Source: Rhodoblastus sp963736175 (lineage in GTDB: Bacteria; Pseudomonadota; Alphaproteobacteria; Rhizobiales; Beijerinckiaceae). Taken from it: a stretch of DNA of 64,000 bases. Numbering within the stretch: the stretch's first letter is position 1; each line of letters starts with the position of its first letter. The position numbers were made by a program, and so were the translations under genes. Of this stretch, positions 43,584-51,905 are shown piece after piece. The notes under the pieces were generated by a model, which searched no databases, was not told the origin of the DNA, and saw only the letters and a list, made by a program, of their open reading frames with translations. Location: assembly GCA_963736175.1 (NCBI GenBank), contig CAVTNU010000005.1, forward strand, positions 124,001 through 188,000, read 5' to 3'.

Positions 43584-44530
43584 TTGGGAATCTCGCAATC
43601 CAGATCTCGCAAATGCTAGTGGTGCTGCTGCTGGCGCCGCTGCTGACGGGCTTCATCCGCAAGGTCAAGGCGCGCCTGCTGCGCCGGCGCGGGCCGCCGC
43701 TGCTCCAGCCCTATTTCGATCTCGTCAAGCTGACGCGCAAGGAAGCGGTCGTGGCCGAAAGCGCGTCGTGGCTGTTTCGGGCCGTGCCCTATCTCGTGTT
43801 CGCCGCAACCTGGGTGGCGGCGGCTTTGGCGCCAACATTCGCCACCGGCCTGCTGTACAGCTGGTCGGCTGACATGATCGCCATCATCGCCTTGCTGGGC
43901 AGCGCCCGGTTTTTTCTCGCTCTCGCCGGCATGGATGTCGGCACGAGCTTCGGCGGCATCGGCTCCAGCCGCGAGATGATGTTCGCCACCCTGGCCGAAC
44001 CGGCGATGATCATGATCGTGTTCACGCTCGCCCTCATCGCCGGCTCTACCCAATTGTCGACGGTCGCCGCCTTCATGCTTTCGCCGGCGGTCGGCTTGCG
44101 TGTTTCGCTCGGACTGGCCCTGATTGCGCTGGTAATCGTCGCCATCTCCGAAAACGCGCGCATACCCGTCGACAATCCGGCGACGCATCTCGAGCTCACC
44201 ATGGTCCACGAAGCCATGGTGCTGGAATATTCGGGCCGGCATTTGGCGATGATCGAACTATCGTCGCAGCTCAAACTGCTTCTCTATATCACGTTGATCG
44301 CCTGCGTTTTCGTGCCCTGGGGCCTGGCGCCTGTCGCCGCGAGTCTGACGGCGCACCTGCTCGGCGCCGCCGCCTATATCGGCAAGTTGGCGGCGGCCGG
44401 AATACTGCTGGCGCTGTTCGAAACAACGGTCGCCAAAATGCGCGTCTTCCGCGTGCCCGACTTCATCGGCGTGGCGTTGATGCTTGGGCTGCTTGGCACG
44501 CTCCTGCTCTTTGTTTCACGGAGCCGATAG
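43574..44530 (+). CDS. hyfC: Hydrogenase-4-like membrane subunit HyfC (NuoH/HycD family)
   Basis: A 318-residue protein with eight predicted helices that anchors the peripheral arm of the complex. NuoH-family segments include RRRGPPLLQPYFDLVKLTRK, AISENARIPVDNPATHLELT and MVHEAMVLEYSGRHLAMIEL. ATG 43574 is chosen; the frame is open far upstream but that part lies inside hyfB. It overlaps the end of hyfB. Confidence 0.92.
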   Translation: MDLIGNLAIQISQMLVVLLLAPLLTGFIRKVKARLLRRRGPPLLQPYFDLVKLTRKEAVVAESASWLFRAVPYLVFAATWVAAALAPTFATGLLYSWSADMIAIIALLGSARFFLALAGMDVGTSFGGIGSSREMMFATLAEPAMIMIVFTLALIAGSTQLSTVAAFMLSPAVGLRVSLGLALIALVIVAISENARIPVDNPATHLELTMVHEAMVLEYSGRHLAMIELSSQLKLLLYITLIACVFVPWGLAPVAASLTAHLLGAAAYIGKLAAAGILLALFETTVAKMRVFRVPDFIGVALMLGLLGTLLLFVSRSR

Positions 44531-44531
44531 C

Positions 44532-45195
44532 ATGGACAGGCTTGATTTCGACGTCGCGCATATGTTCGCCGGAGGAACTCGTTCTGGTCAGCTTCATGCT
44601 GCTCTATCAGGATCGCCTCTATGCGCTGCTGAACATGTTCGCCCTGCAAGCCGTTGTTCTCGCCCTTTCGGTCGCCTGGCAAGCCTCTATCCAACATGCG
44701 CCGCACCTTTACATCACTGCGGCGATCACCATCGTCTTCAAAGCGATCGTGATACCCGTCGCGCTCCATCGAATCGTGGCGCGTCTTGGCATTCACCGCG
44801 AGGTCGAGAATGTCGTCAGCGTCGTCCCGACGATGTTGGCCGGCATCGGGCTTGTGGCGCTGTCGATGGTCGTCATGCTGCGCGTCGTGCATGACGCGGA
44901 TCTGCTGACCCGAGAGGATCTGGCTTTCGCTTTGTCCGTGGTTTTGCTCGGATTGCTGATGATGGTCACGCGAAGCAACGCCGTCAGTCAGGTAGTGGGC
45001 TTCATGTCGCTGGAGAATGGCCTGATCCTGGCGGCGACCGGCGCCAAGGGCATGCCGCTGGTGGTCGAAATCAGCGTCGCCTTTTCGATCCTGGTCGCGC
45101 TGATCGTCGTCGGCATCTTTTTATTCCGCATCCGCGAGCGTTTCGACACGGTCGATCTCCAGGCGCTTGACGACTTCAAGGGCGAAGGCCGATGA
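44532..45195 (+). CDS. hyfE: Hydrogenase-4-like membrane subunit HyfE (frameshift near its start)
   Basis: A membrane protein of about 220 residues with six or seven helices (LYALLNMFALQAVVLALSVA, SQVVGFMSLENGLILAATGA). The likely start ATG 44532 gives MDRLDFDVAHMFAGG, but the body of the protein (LVLVSFMLLYQDRLYALLNM) is in the next frame. The shift is at GGAGGA near 44571-44578 and behaves as one extra base. A TTG start at 44542 in the body frame is a poorer alternative. Its end overlaps hyfF by 4 bp. Confidence 0.78.
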
Positions 45196-46640
45196 ACGCC
45201 CTTATTGCAAACAACGTCTATCTGATCCTGTTCCTGCCGCCGGCGACGGCGGCCGTGCTGGCGGCTCTGCCGGGTTATCGACTGTCGGCCCGGCTCAACG
45301 TGGCTTCGGCGTTCGTGACGTTCCTGGCGGCTCTGTCGCTGTTTGTCGCGAAACCCGCGTCCGGCCCCTACCTGCTGATCGACGATCTCAATATCGTCTT
45401 CATTGTCCTGAACACGTTCGTGGCCTTCACGACCAGCGCGTTCAGCGCCAGCTACATCGCCCATGAGCTGATAACCCGGCGTCTCACCAGAACGCATCTG
45501 CGCTTCTATCATGCGATGTATCAATTGCTGCTCGGCGCGATGAACCTCGCGCTGGTCGCCAACAACATCGGCCTGATGTGGGTCGCCATCGAAGTCGCGA
45601 CGCTAACCACCGTCGTCATGGTCGGCATCTACCGTACCCATCGGGCGCTCGAAGCCGCCTGGAAATATTTCATTCTGGGCAGCGTCGGCATCGCGCTGGC
45701 GCTGTTTGGCACGATTTTGATCTATATGGCCGCCCGCCCGGTGGTTGGCGAGGGCCTGAACGGCATGGTCTGGACCGTGCTGATCGAACATGTCTCGAGC
45801 TTCGATCCGGCGCTGCTGAACCTCGCTTTCGTATTCCTGTTGCTCGGCTACGGCACGAAAGTCGGTCTAGCGCCGCTGCACGCCTGGCTCCCGGACGCCC
45901 ACGCGGAAGGTCCGACGCCGATTTCCGCGGTATTGTCCGGCTTGCTGCTGAACGTGGCGCTTTACGCGGTATTGCGCTTCAAACTGCTGATGGCGGCCAA
46001 TCCGGACGCCATCGCGCCGGGACCGTTGATGGCCACATTGGGACTACTGTCGCTCGTATTCGCCGGCTTCATGCTCTACCGCCGCGGCGACATCAAGCGG
46101 CTGTTCGCCTATTCCTCGATCGAACACATGGGAATCATAGTCTTCGCCTTCGGAATGGGCGGACCGCTCGCCAATTTCGCCGGCTTGTTGCATATGACCA
46201 TGCACAGCTTGACCAAGTCGGCGATCTTCTTCACCGTTGGACATATCGTACAGGCCAAAGGCACCCAGAACATCGCCGACATCCGCGGCCTGACGGTGAC
46301 GCATCCGTTGCTGGGGTGGGCGTTGGTCATCGGCGTGCTCGCCATCGTCGGAATGCCGCCGACGGGCGTATTCATGAGCGAATTCCTCATCATCAGCACG
46401 ACTTTCGCGCGCGCGCCGTTTCTGGCGCTCGCCGTCGTCTTTGGCCTGCTGGTGGCGCTGGGCGCGCTTTTGCTGCGGCTGCACGGAATGGCCTTCGGAA
46501 AACCGACCGGTCCCTCGGAACCTGTCCACGCGTCTTATCTGCCGCTTGGCGCACACCTCGGACTGGTGCTGCTGGCTGGCGTATATCTTCCTCCGCCGCT
46601 GGTCGCCTGGTTCCAGCACATCGCCGCTATGCTAGGTTGA
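45192..46640 (+). CDS. hyfF: Hydrogenase-4-like antiporter subunit HyfF (NuoN/NuoM family)
   Basis: A 482-residue membrane protein with about 14 helices. Antiporter-family signatures include GLMWVAIEVATLTTVVMVGI, YGTKVGLAPLHAWLPDAHAE and IKRLFAYSSIEHMGIIVFAF, with the conserved Lys and His of the proton path. It is coupled to hyfE (ATGA) and followed by hyfG after 13 bp. It is the second antiporter-like subunit of the complex. Confidence 0.92.
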   Translation: MNALIANNVYLILFLPPATAAVLAALPGYRLSARLNVASAFVTFLAALSLFVAKPASGPYLLIDDLNIVFIVLNTFVAFTTSAFSASYIAHELITRRLTRTHLRFYHAMYQLLLGAMNLALVANNIGLMWVAIEVATLTTVVMVGIYRTHRALEAAWKYFILGSVGIALALFGTILIYMAARPVVGEGLNGMVWTVLIEHVSSFDPALLNLAFVFLLLGYGTKVGLAPLHAWLPDAHAEGPTPISAVLSGLLLNVALYAVLRFKLLMAANPDAIAPGPLMATLGLLSLVFAGFMLYRRGDIKRLFAYSSIEHMGIIVFAFGMGGPLANFAGLLHMTMHSLTKSAIFFTVGHIVQAKGTQNIADIRGLTVTHPLLGWALVIGVLAIVGMPPTGVFMSEFLIISTTFARAPFLALAVVFGLLVALGALLLRLHGMAFGKPTGPSEPVHASYLPLGAHLGLVLLAGVYLPPPLVAWFQHIAAMLG

Positions 46641-46653
46641 CAAGGGAGGCGCC

Positions 46654-48171
46654 ATGACCGCCACGACCGACGCTTTCGCCGCGATCACGCCGATCTCGAA
46701 CCATCGCCCCTGGCCGCGGCGCATGGTCGACGAGGCGATGTGGCGCGCCCTGACCGAACAGCTCGCGGCGGGGCGACACACGCTGCTGGGTCTATGGGGC
46801 GACGCCGACATGGTCCACATGGGCCTCCTCGACAGCGCGCAGACATCGGTCGCCGTCGCCAGCTTCGCCTGCGCCGAACGGCGCTTTCCATCGGTTTCGC
46901 ACGACCATCCGCCGGCGAACCGTTTCGAGCGAACGATCCGCGACCTGTTCGGCCTCGACGCGGTGGGCGCCGACGACGACAGACCATGGCTCGACCACGG
47001 ACGCTGGCGGGTCCAGACGCCGCTCGGCGAGCACAAGGCGCCGCCGTCCACACCGCCGCTTTACGCTTTCCTGCCGAGCATCGGCGAAGGTCTCCACCAG
47101 ATTCCGGTCGGCCCGGTCCACGCTGGCGTCATCGAGCCGGGCCACTTCCGCTTCACCGCCAGCGGCGAAACGGTGGTTCGTCTGGAAGAACGGCTCGGCT
47201 ATACCCACAAAGGGGTCGAAAAGCTTATGGCCGGCGCGCCGCTCGACCGCGCGGCTAAACTCGCCGCGCGCTGTTCAGGCGACAGCACGGTCGCCTATTC
47301 GATCGCCTTCGCGCGGGCGGTCGAAGCGGCGCTTGGCGTCGAGCCTCCGCCGCGCGCCGTTTGGATACGAGCCCTGATGGCGGAACTGGAGCGCCTCGCC
47401 AATCATCTCGGCGATATCGGCGCCATCTGCAACGACGCCGCATTCGCGCTGATGCTCGCCCATTGCAGCGTCCTGCGCGAACAGGTTCTGAGGGCGTGCC
47501 ACGCCTGTTTCGGCCATCGGATGATGATGGACGTGGCCGCGCCTGGCGGTCTGAACGCCGATATCGCCGCGCAGGGATCGTTCATCCTGCGCGATCTCAC
47601 AACGTCGGTCCGCGCCGCCTTCGCGACTCTGGTCGAACTCTATGACAACACCGCGTCGTTGCAGGACCGAACGGTCGGAACGGGAATTCTCAGCCCCGCC
47701 CTGGCGCGTCAATTTGGCTGCGGCGGCTTTGTCGGGCGCGCGTCAGGACGTTCGTTCGACGCCCGCCGCGATCTCGCCTACCCACCCTACGATCAGCTCC
47801 ATTTCGACGTCCCGGTTCTTCACGAAGGCGACGTGAACGCGCGGATCTGGCTGCGCGTCAAGGAGGTGGAGCAGAGCCTGGCGCTGATCGAGCAGATCGT
47901 GACGCAACTGCCGTCAGGCGACGTTTTGGCGGCCGTGGACGCGGGCAAAGCCAGCGCCGGCGAAGGGCTCGCCATAGTCGAGGGTTTTCGCGGCGACATC
48001 ATGATCTGGATTCGGATAGCGGCGGGCGGGGCGATCGAACGCTGCTGCCTGCGCGATCCCTCCTGGCTGCAATGGCCGGTGCTGGAAGCCGCCATCGAAG
48101 GCAATATCGTCGCCGACTTCCCGCTCTGCAACAAATCGTTCAACTGCTCCTATTCGGGACAGGATCTGTAG
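46654..48171 (+). CDS. hyfG: HyfG-like large subunit lacking most Ni-binding cysteines (NuoCD-like fusion)
   Basis: A 505-residue protein with an N-terminal NuoC-like part (RFERTIRDLFGLDAVGADDD) and a C-terminal NuoD/hydrogenase-3-like part (LGYTHKGVEKLMAGAPLDRA, then ALMAELERLANHLGDIGAIC). In true HycE/HyfG the L1 motif is RxCGxC and L2 is DPCxxC. Here L1 reads AARCSGDS (only C207 remains) and L2 reads KSFNCSYSGQDL, where the two ligand positions are S499 and G502. A Ni-Fe site is therefore not expected; the protein is like energy-converting hydrogenase-related (Ehr) subunits. Confidence 0.88.
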   Translation: MTATTDAFAAITPISNHRPWPRRMVDEAMWRALTEQLAAGRHTLLGLWGDADMVHMGLLDSAQTSVAVASFACAERRFPSVSHDHPPANRFERTIRDLFGLDAVGADDDRPWLDHGRWRVQTPLGEHKAPPSTPPLYAFLPSIGEGLHQIPVGPVHAGVIEPGHFRFTASGETVVRLEERLGYTHKGVEKLMAGAPLDRAAKLAARCSGDSTVAYSIAFARAVEAALGVEPPPRAVWIRALMAELERLANHLGDIGAICNDAAFALMLAHCSVLREQVLRACHACFGHRMMMDVAAPGGLNADIAAQGSFILRDLTTSVRAAFATLVELYDNTASLQDRTVGTGILSPALARQFGCGGFVGRASGRSFDARRDLAYPPYDQLHFDVPVLHEGDVNARIWLRVKEVEQSLALIEQIVTQLPSGDVLAAVDAGKASAGEGLAIVEGFRGDIMIWIRIAAGGAIERCCLRDPSWLQWPVLEAAIEGNIVADFPLCNKSFNCSYSGQDL

Positions 48172-48179
48172 GCCCCATC

Positions 48180-48698
48180 ATGCGCAAAATTTTGCTTCAA
48201 AGCGTGCTGAATGCGCCATTGACCGAGGCTCCGCCGGCCGACGACGACGCCGAATTGATGGAATTGTCGGCGCAGCTCAAGGAAAATATCAGCGCCTGCT
48301 TTCACCGCAGTCTGGCGATCCGCCAGGTCGACGCCGGATCCTGCAACGCCTGCGAGTTGGAAATTCACGCGCTTAACAACCCATTTTACGACGTTGAGCG
48401 CTTCGGCGTACGGTTCGTCGCGTCGCCGCGACATGCGGATCTGCTTCTAGTCACCGGACCGGTGACGCTGAATATGCGCGAGGCGCTGCGGCGAACCTAT
48501 GACGCGACGCCCGCGCCCAAATGGGTCATCGCCGCCGGCGCGTGCGCCCTCGACGGCGGCCTTTACGCCGACGGTTACGCTTGCGCTGGCGGCGTATCGG
48601 ACGTCATCCCGGTCGATCTGCATATTCCCGGCTGCCCGCCCGCGCCGATCACGCTGATCAAAGGCCTCCTGGCGCTGATCGCGAGATGCCGAGCCTGA
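48180..48698 (+). CDS. hyfI: Hydrogenase-4-like small subunit HyfI (NuoB family)
   Basis: A 172-residue Fe-S subunit. The NuoB-type cluster ligands are all present: DAGSCNACELEI (two Cys), IAAGACALDGG and HIPGCPPAPITLIKGL. It should hold one 4Fe-4S cluster next to the HyfG active site. It is the last gene of the operon, 35 bp from the convergent end of cbbR. No ferredoxin-like HyfH/NuoI gene is present in the operon. Confidence 0.92.
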   Translation: MRKILLQSVLNAPLTEAPPADDDAELMELSAQLKENISACFHRSLAIRQVDAGSCNACELEIHALNNPFYDVERFGVRFVASPRHADLLLVTGPVTLNMREALRRTYDATPAPKWVIAAGACALDGGLYADGYACAGGVSDVIPVDLHIPGCPPAPITLIKGLLALIARCRA

Positions 48699-48733
48699 GG
48701 CGCGGCCATTCGGCCCGCGAGCGCGCTGGATAA

Positions 48734-49651
48734 TCAGACGCGCGGAATGAACGCGGCGCGCTGCTCCAGAATAAAGGCCTTGAACCGCAAGGCGGCCAAG
48801 CTCGGCGCCCGGTCGGAGCGGTTGAGCAGATGCCACTGGCGCACCAGCGGCAGGCCGGGCGCCGCGAGCGTCGTCAGCCGCCGGTCGGCGATTTCGCTGA
48901 GGCAGGTGTGGCCCGAGATGATGGCCAGGCCGAGTCCGGCCATCACCGACTGTTTGATCGTTTCGTTGGTGCCCATTTCGACGATGTCGAACGGCCGTCC
49001 CCCGCCCGCCCGCTCGAGAAAACGCTCCATCAACGTGCGCGTGCCGGACCCCGGCTCGCGCGCCAGAAACCGCTCGGGCAGCAGATCCTCGGCGAGGATT
49101 TCGGGGCGCCCCGCCAGGCGGTGATCGGGCGGAGCGATCAGCACGTGAGGATGGTCGCCCAGAACGACGCTTTCCGTCGGCACATGCGCGGGCGGACGGC
49201 CCATCATGGTCAGGTCGTATTCGTTGCGCTCCAATCCGCGAATGATTTCTTCGCGATTGCCGACCGTCAGCGTCACCCTGATGTTCGGATGCTCGCGTCC
49301 AAACGCCGCGACAAGAGAGGGGGTAAGGTATTTACCCGTACTGACCACGCCGAAAACGAGCGAACCGACGGCGCCGGATTTCAGGGCGTCAATCCGCTCA
49401 TTCGCCCGCCTGATCTGCTTTTCGACGTCATGCGCCAAGGCCAGCACCTGCGCGCCGACCTGTGTCGGCGCGAAAGGCGAAACGTCGCGGTTGAACAAAG
49501 GCGCGCCGATTTGCTCCTCGAGAATCTTCAACTGGACGCTGATAGCCGGCGGCGTGACATGCAGCGCCAGCGCGGCGCCCGTGACCGATCCGCGCTCCAC
49601 CGTCGCGGCGAAAGCCCGCAATTGTTTCAACGTGAGGCCGCGCGGATCCAT
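48734..49651 (-). CDS. cbbR: LysR-family regulator CbbR of the Calvin-cycle operon
   Basis: A 305-residue LysR-type protein: LTLKQLRAFAATVERGSVTG and VTPPAISVQLKILEEQIGAP form the N-terminal winged HTH, followed by the co-inducer domain (GVVSTGKYLTPSLVAAFGRE). CbbR senses metabolites that report ATP/NADPH status and activates cbb genes. ATG 49651 has AAGGAT upstream; the open frame extends 22 codons further. It is divergent from cbbF with 276 bp between, the usual arrangement. Confidence 0.93.
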   Translation of the reverse strand: MDPRGLTLKQLRAFAATVERGSVTGAALALHVTPPAISVQLKILEEQIGAPLFNRDVSPFAPTQVGAQVLALAHDVEKQIRRANERIDALKSGAVGSLVFGVVSTGKYLTPSLVAAFGREHPNIRVTLTVGNREEIIRGLERNEYDLTMMGRPPAHVPTESVVLGDHPHVLIAPPDHRLAGRPEILAEDLLPERFLAREPGSGTRTLMERFLERAGGGRPFDIVEMGTNETIKQSVMAGLGLAIISGHTCLSEIADRRLTTLAAPGLPLVRQWHLLNRSDRAPSLAALRFKAFILEQRAAFIPRV

Positions 49652-49819
49652 CGTTTCAACATCCTTCCTGAATGGCGCCGCCACATCGAATGAGGATTGA
49701 ACCCGCTTCGCCGACACGCGCCGAGACTTTGTTCAGAAAAAGAATTTCATCAAAGGTCACGAAAACGTTTCAGGCTGACCGGAAACCGTAATTTCGCGTC
49801 CGGGTTTAAAAAATGTGGA

Positions 49820-49834
49820 TTTAGATAATCTAAA
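49820..49834. promoter_or_regulatory. Palindrome, candidate CbbR binding site
   Basis: A perfect palindrome TTTAGAT-A-ATCTAAA in the AT-rich part of the cbbR-cbbF intergenic region, 94 bp upstream of cbbF. It contains TNA...TNA spacing as in LysR-type sites. Confidence 0.55.
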
Positions 49835-49927
49835 ACATAATTGCATATTTTTAAATTTATTTTTTTCCGCCCATGCGCCAGTGTGACATCCAACAACCCG
49901 AAATCGGGAATGGTTGGGAGGAATGAC

Positions 49928-50995
49928 ATGGCGGCCAGCGACACGCCGGCTCGGCCCGAAAAGGGCGAGAGTCTGGACCGATACCTGCAAGCCTGGCGCG
50001 ACAATGCTCCCGGCCGCGACGCGATAGCCGATGTCGTCGCCGCCATGGCGCAGGCCGGCGCCGCCATAGCCGCGGTCATCGCCAGCGGGCCGCTGCTTGG
50101 CGCGATGGGCGCCAAGATCGGTCAAGCCAACAGCGACGGCGACGACCAGCGGCGGCTTGACATCATCGCCGACGAAGCAGTGGTCGCGGCTTTGCGGCGC
50201 ACCCCGACAGCCTATTACGCCTCGGAAGAGGAAGAGGCCATTTTGACGCTGAACGCCGACGGCTCGCTGGCGGTCGCGGCCGACCCGCTCGACGGCTCCA
50301 CCAATATCGACGCCAATGTCGCGGTCGGCACGATCTTTTCGGTGTTTCCGGCCTCGCCGCAGGGCGCCACGGCCTCGTTCTTCCGTCCCGGCGTCGAGCA
50401 GGTCGCCGCAGGCTACATCGTCTATGGACCGCATACGGCTCTGCTGCTCACTCTCGGCGAGGGCGTCGCGCACTTCGTTCTAGAACCATCCTCCAAGACC
50501 TTCCGCCTGATCGCCGACGGGCTGAAAATAGACAGGACGACGCGCGAATACGCCATCAACGCCTCCAATTATCGCCATTGGGTCGATCCGATCCGCACCT
50601 TTGTCGACGATTGCATCGCGGGATCCGGCGGCCCGCACGGCAAGGATTTCAATATGCGCTGGGTGGGCTCATTGGTCGCCGAAACGCACCGCATTTTCGT
50701 GCGCGGCGGCGTGTTTCTTTATCCTGGCGATCAGCGTCCGAGCTATGAGCAAGGTCGTCTGCGTCTGCTCTACGAAGCCAACCCCATCGCCTTCCTGATC
50801 GAACAGGCGGGCGGCGCGGCCAGCGACGGCTTTGAGCGCGTTCTCGACAAGACCGCCTCGTCTCCGCACCAGCGCACGCCGCTGATATTCGGTTCGGCCG
50901 ACAAAGTGGCGCGCATTGGCGAATACTTCAAAAATTCCACCTTCGAGCGCAAGCGTTCGCCATTGTTCGGCGAGCGCGGCCTGTTCCAAGCCTGA
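49928..50995 (+). CDS. cbbF: Fructose-1,6-bisphosphatase, class I
   Basis: A 355-residue enzyme that hydrolyses fructose-1,6-bisphosphate (and in this pathway probably sedoheptulose-1,7-bisphosphate). The metal/phosphate motif is VAADPLDGSTNIDANVAVGT, preceded by YYASEEEEAI. A GGGAGGAA ribosome-binding site precedes ATG 49928; the frame is open 29 codons upstream. First gene of the cbb operon; 7 bp separate it from cbbP. Confidence 0.95.
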   Translation: MAASDTPARPEKGESLDRYLQAWRDNAPGRDAIADVVAAMAQAGAAIAAVIASGPLLGAMGAKIGQANSDGDDQRRLDIIADEAVVAALRRTPTAYYASEEEEAILTLNADGSLAVAADPLDGSTNIDANVAVGTIFSVFPASPQGATASFFRPGVEQVAAGYIVYGPHTALLLTLGEGVAHFVLEPSSKTFRLIADGLKIDRTTREYAINASNYRHWVDPIRTFVDDCIAGSGGPHGKDFNMRWVGSLVAETHRIFVRGGVFLYPGDQRPSYEQGRLRLLYEANPIAFLIEQAGGAASDGFERVLDKTASSPHQRTPLIFGSADKVARIGEYFKNSTFERKRSPLFGERGLFQA

Positions 50996-51002
50996 GGCCG
51001 CC

Positions 51003-51905
51003 ATGTCCATCAAACATCCAATCATTTCCGTCATCGGCTCCTCGGGCGCTGGCACGAGTACCGTCAAGCATACGTTCGATCAGATTTTCCGGCGCGAGGG
51101 CATCAAATCCGCCTCCATCGAAGGCGACGCCTTCCACCGGTTCGACCGCGCCGCGATGAAAGCGGAAATGACGCATCGCCGCGAAATCGACGACCATACT
51201 TTTTCGCATTTTTCCATCGACGCCAATCTGCTCGACGAATTGGAGAGCTCGATGCGCGCCTACGGCGAAAAGGGCCGCTGCCGCTCGCGCACTTATGTGC
51301 ATGACGCCAACGAAGCGGAATTGCATGGAACGCCGCCCGGCCATTTCACCGATTGGCGTGAAATCGGCGAAGATTTTGACCTGTTGTTCTACGAAGGCCT
51401 GCACGGCGCGGTGAAGACGCCGGAGATAGACATCGCCGGAGCGTGTGACCTGAAGATCGGCGTGGTGCCGGTGATCAATCTCGAATGGATTCAGAAGATC
51501 CATCGTGACCGCGCCCAACGCGGCTATACGACCGAAGCCGTCACCGACACGATTTTACGCCGCATGCACGCCTATACGCATGTCATCTGTCCGCAGTTCA
51601 CTCAGACGGACATCAATTTCCAGCGCGTGCCGGTGGTCGACACGTCTAATCCGTTCGTTGCGCGCTGGATACCGACGGCGGGCGAATCCATCGTCGTCAT
51701 TCGCTTCAGGAACCCGGCCGGCATCGACTTCCCCTATCTCGTATCGATGATACAGGGCAGCTGGATGAGCCGCGCCAATTCAATCGTCATTCCCGGCGAC
51801 AAACTCGATCTGGCGATGCAGCTCATTCTGACGCCGATGGTGCATCGACTGGTCGAGCGCGGACGCAGAGCAAAATATGGGCAAGGTGAAAGGATTACAT
51901 CATGA
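51003..51905 (+). CDS. cbbP: Phosphoribulokinase
   Basis: A 300-residue class I bacterial phosphoribulokinase that makes ribulose-1,5-bisphosphate from ribulose-5-phosphate and ATP. The P-loop is ISVIGSSGAGTSTVKHTF (residues 8-25), and family motifs include SIEGDAFHRFDRAAMKAEM and DLLFYEGLHGAVKTPEIDIA. ATG 51003 is chosen within a frame that is open upstream into cbbF. Its stop overlaps the cbbT start (ATGA). Confidence 0.96.
   Translation: MSIKHPIISVIGSSGAGTSTVKHTFDQIFRREGIKSASIEGDAFHRFDRAAMKAEMTHRREIDDHTFSHFSIDANLLDELESSMRAYGEKGRCRSRTYVHDANEAELHGTPPGHFTDWREIGEDFDLLFYEGLHGAVKTPEIDIAGACDLKIGVVPVINLEWIQKIHRDRAQRGYTTEAVTDTILRRMHAYTHVICPQFTQTDINFQRVPVVDTSNPFVARWIPTAGESIVVIRFRNPAGIDFPYLVSMIQGSWMSRANSIVIPGDKLDLAMQLILTPMVHRLVERGRRAKYGQGERITS

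Noticed and set aside
41574..48698. Functional formate hydrogenlyase or group 4 hydrogenase
   Set aside because: HyfG lacks three of the four Ni ligands, there is no HyfH-type subunit, and no formate dehydrogenase gene is adjacent.
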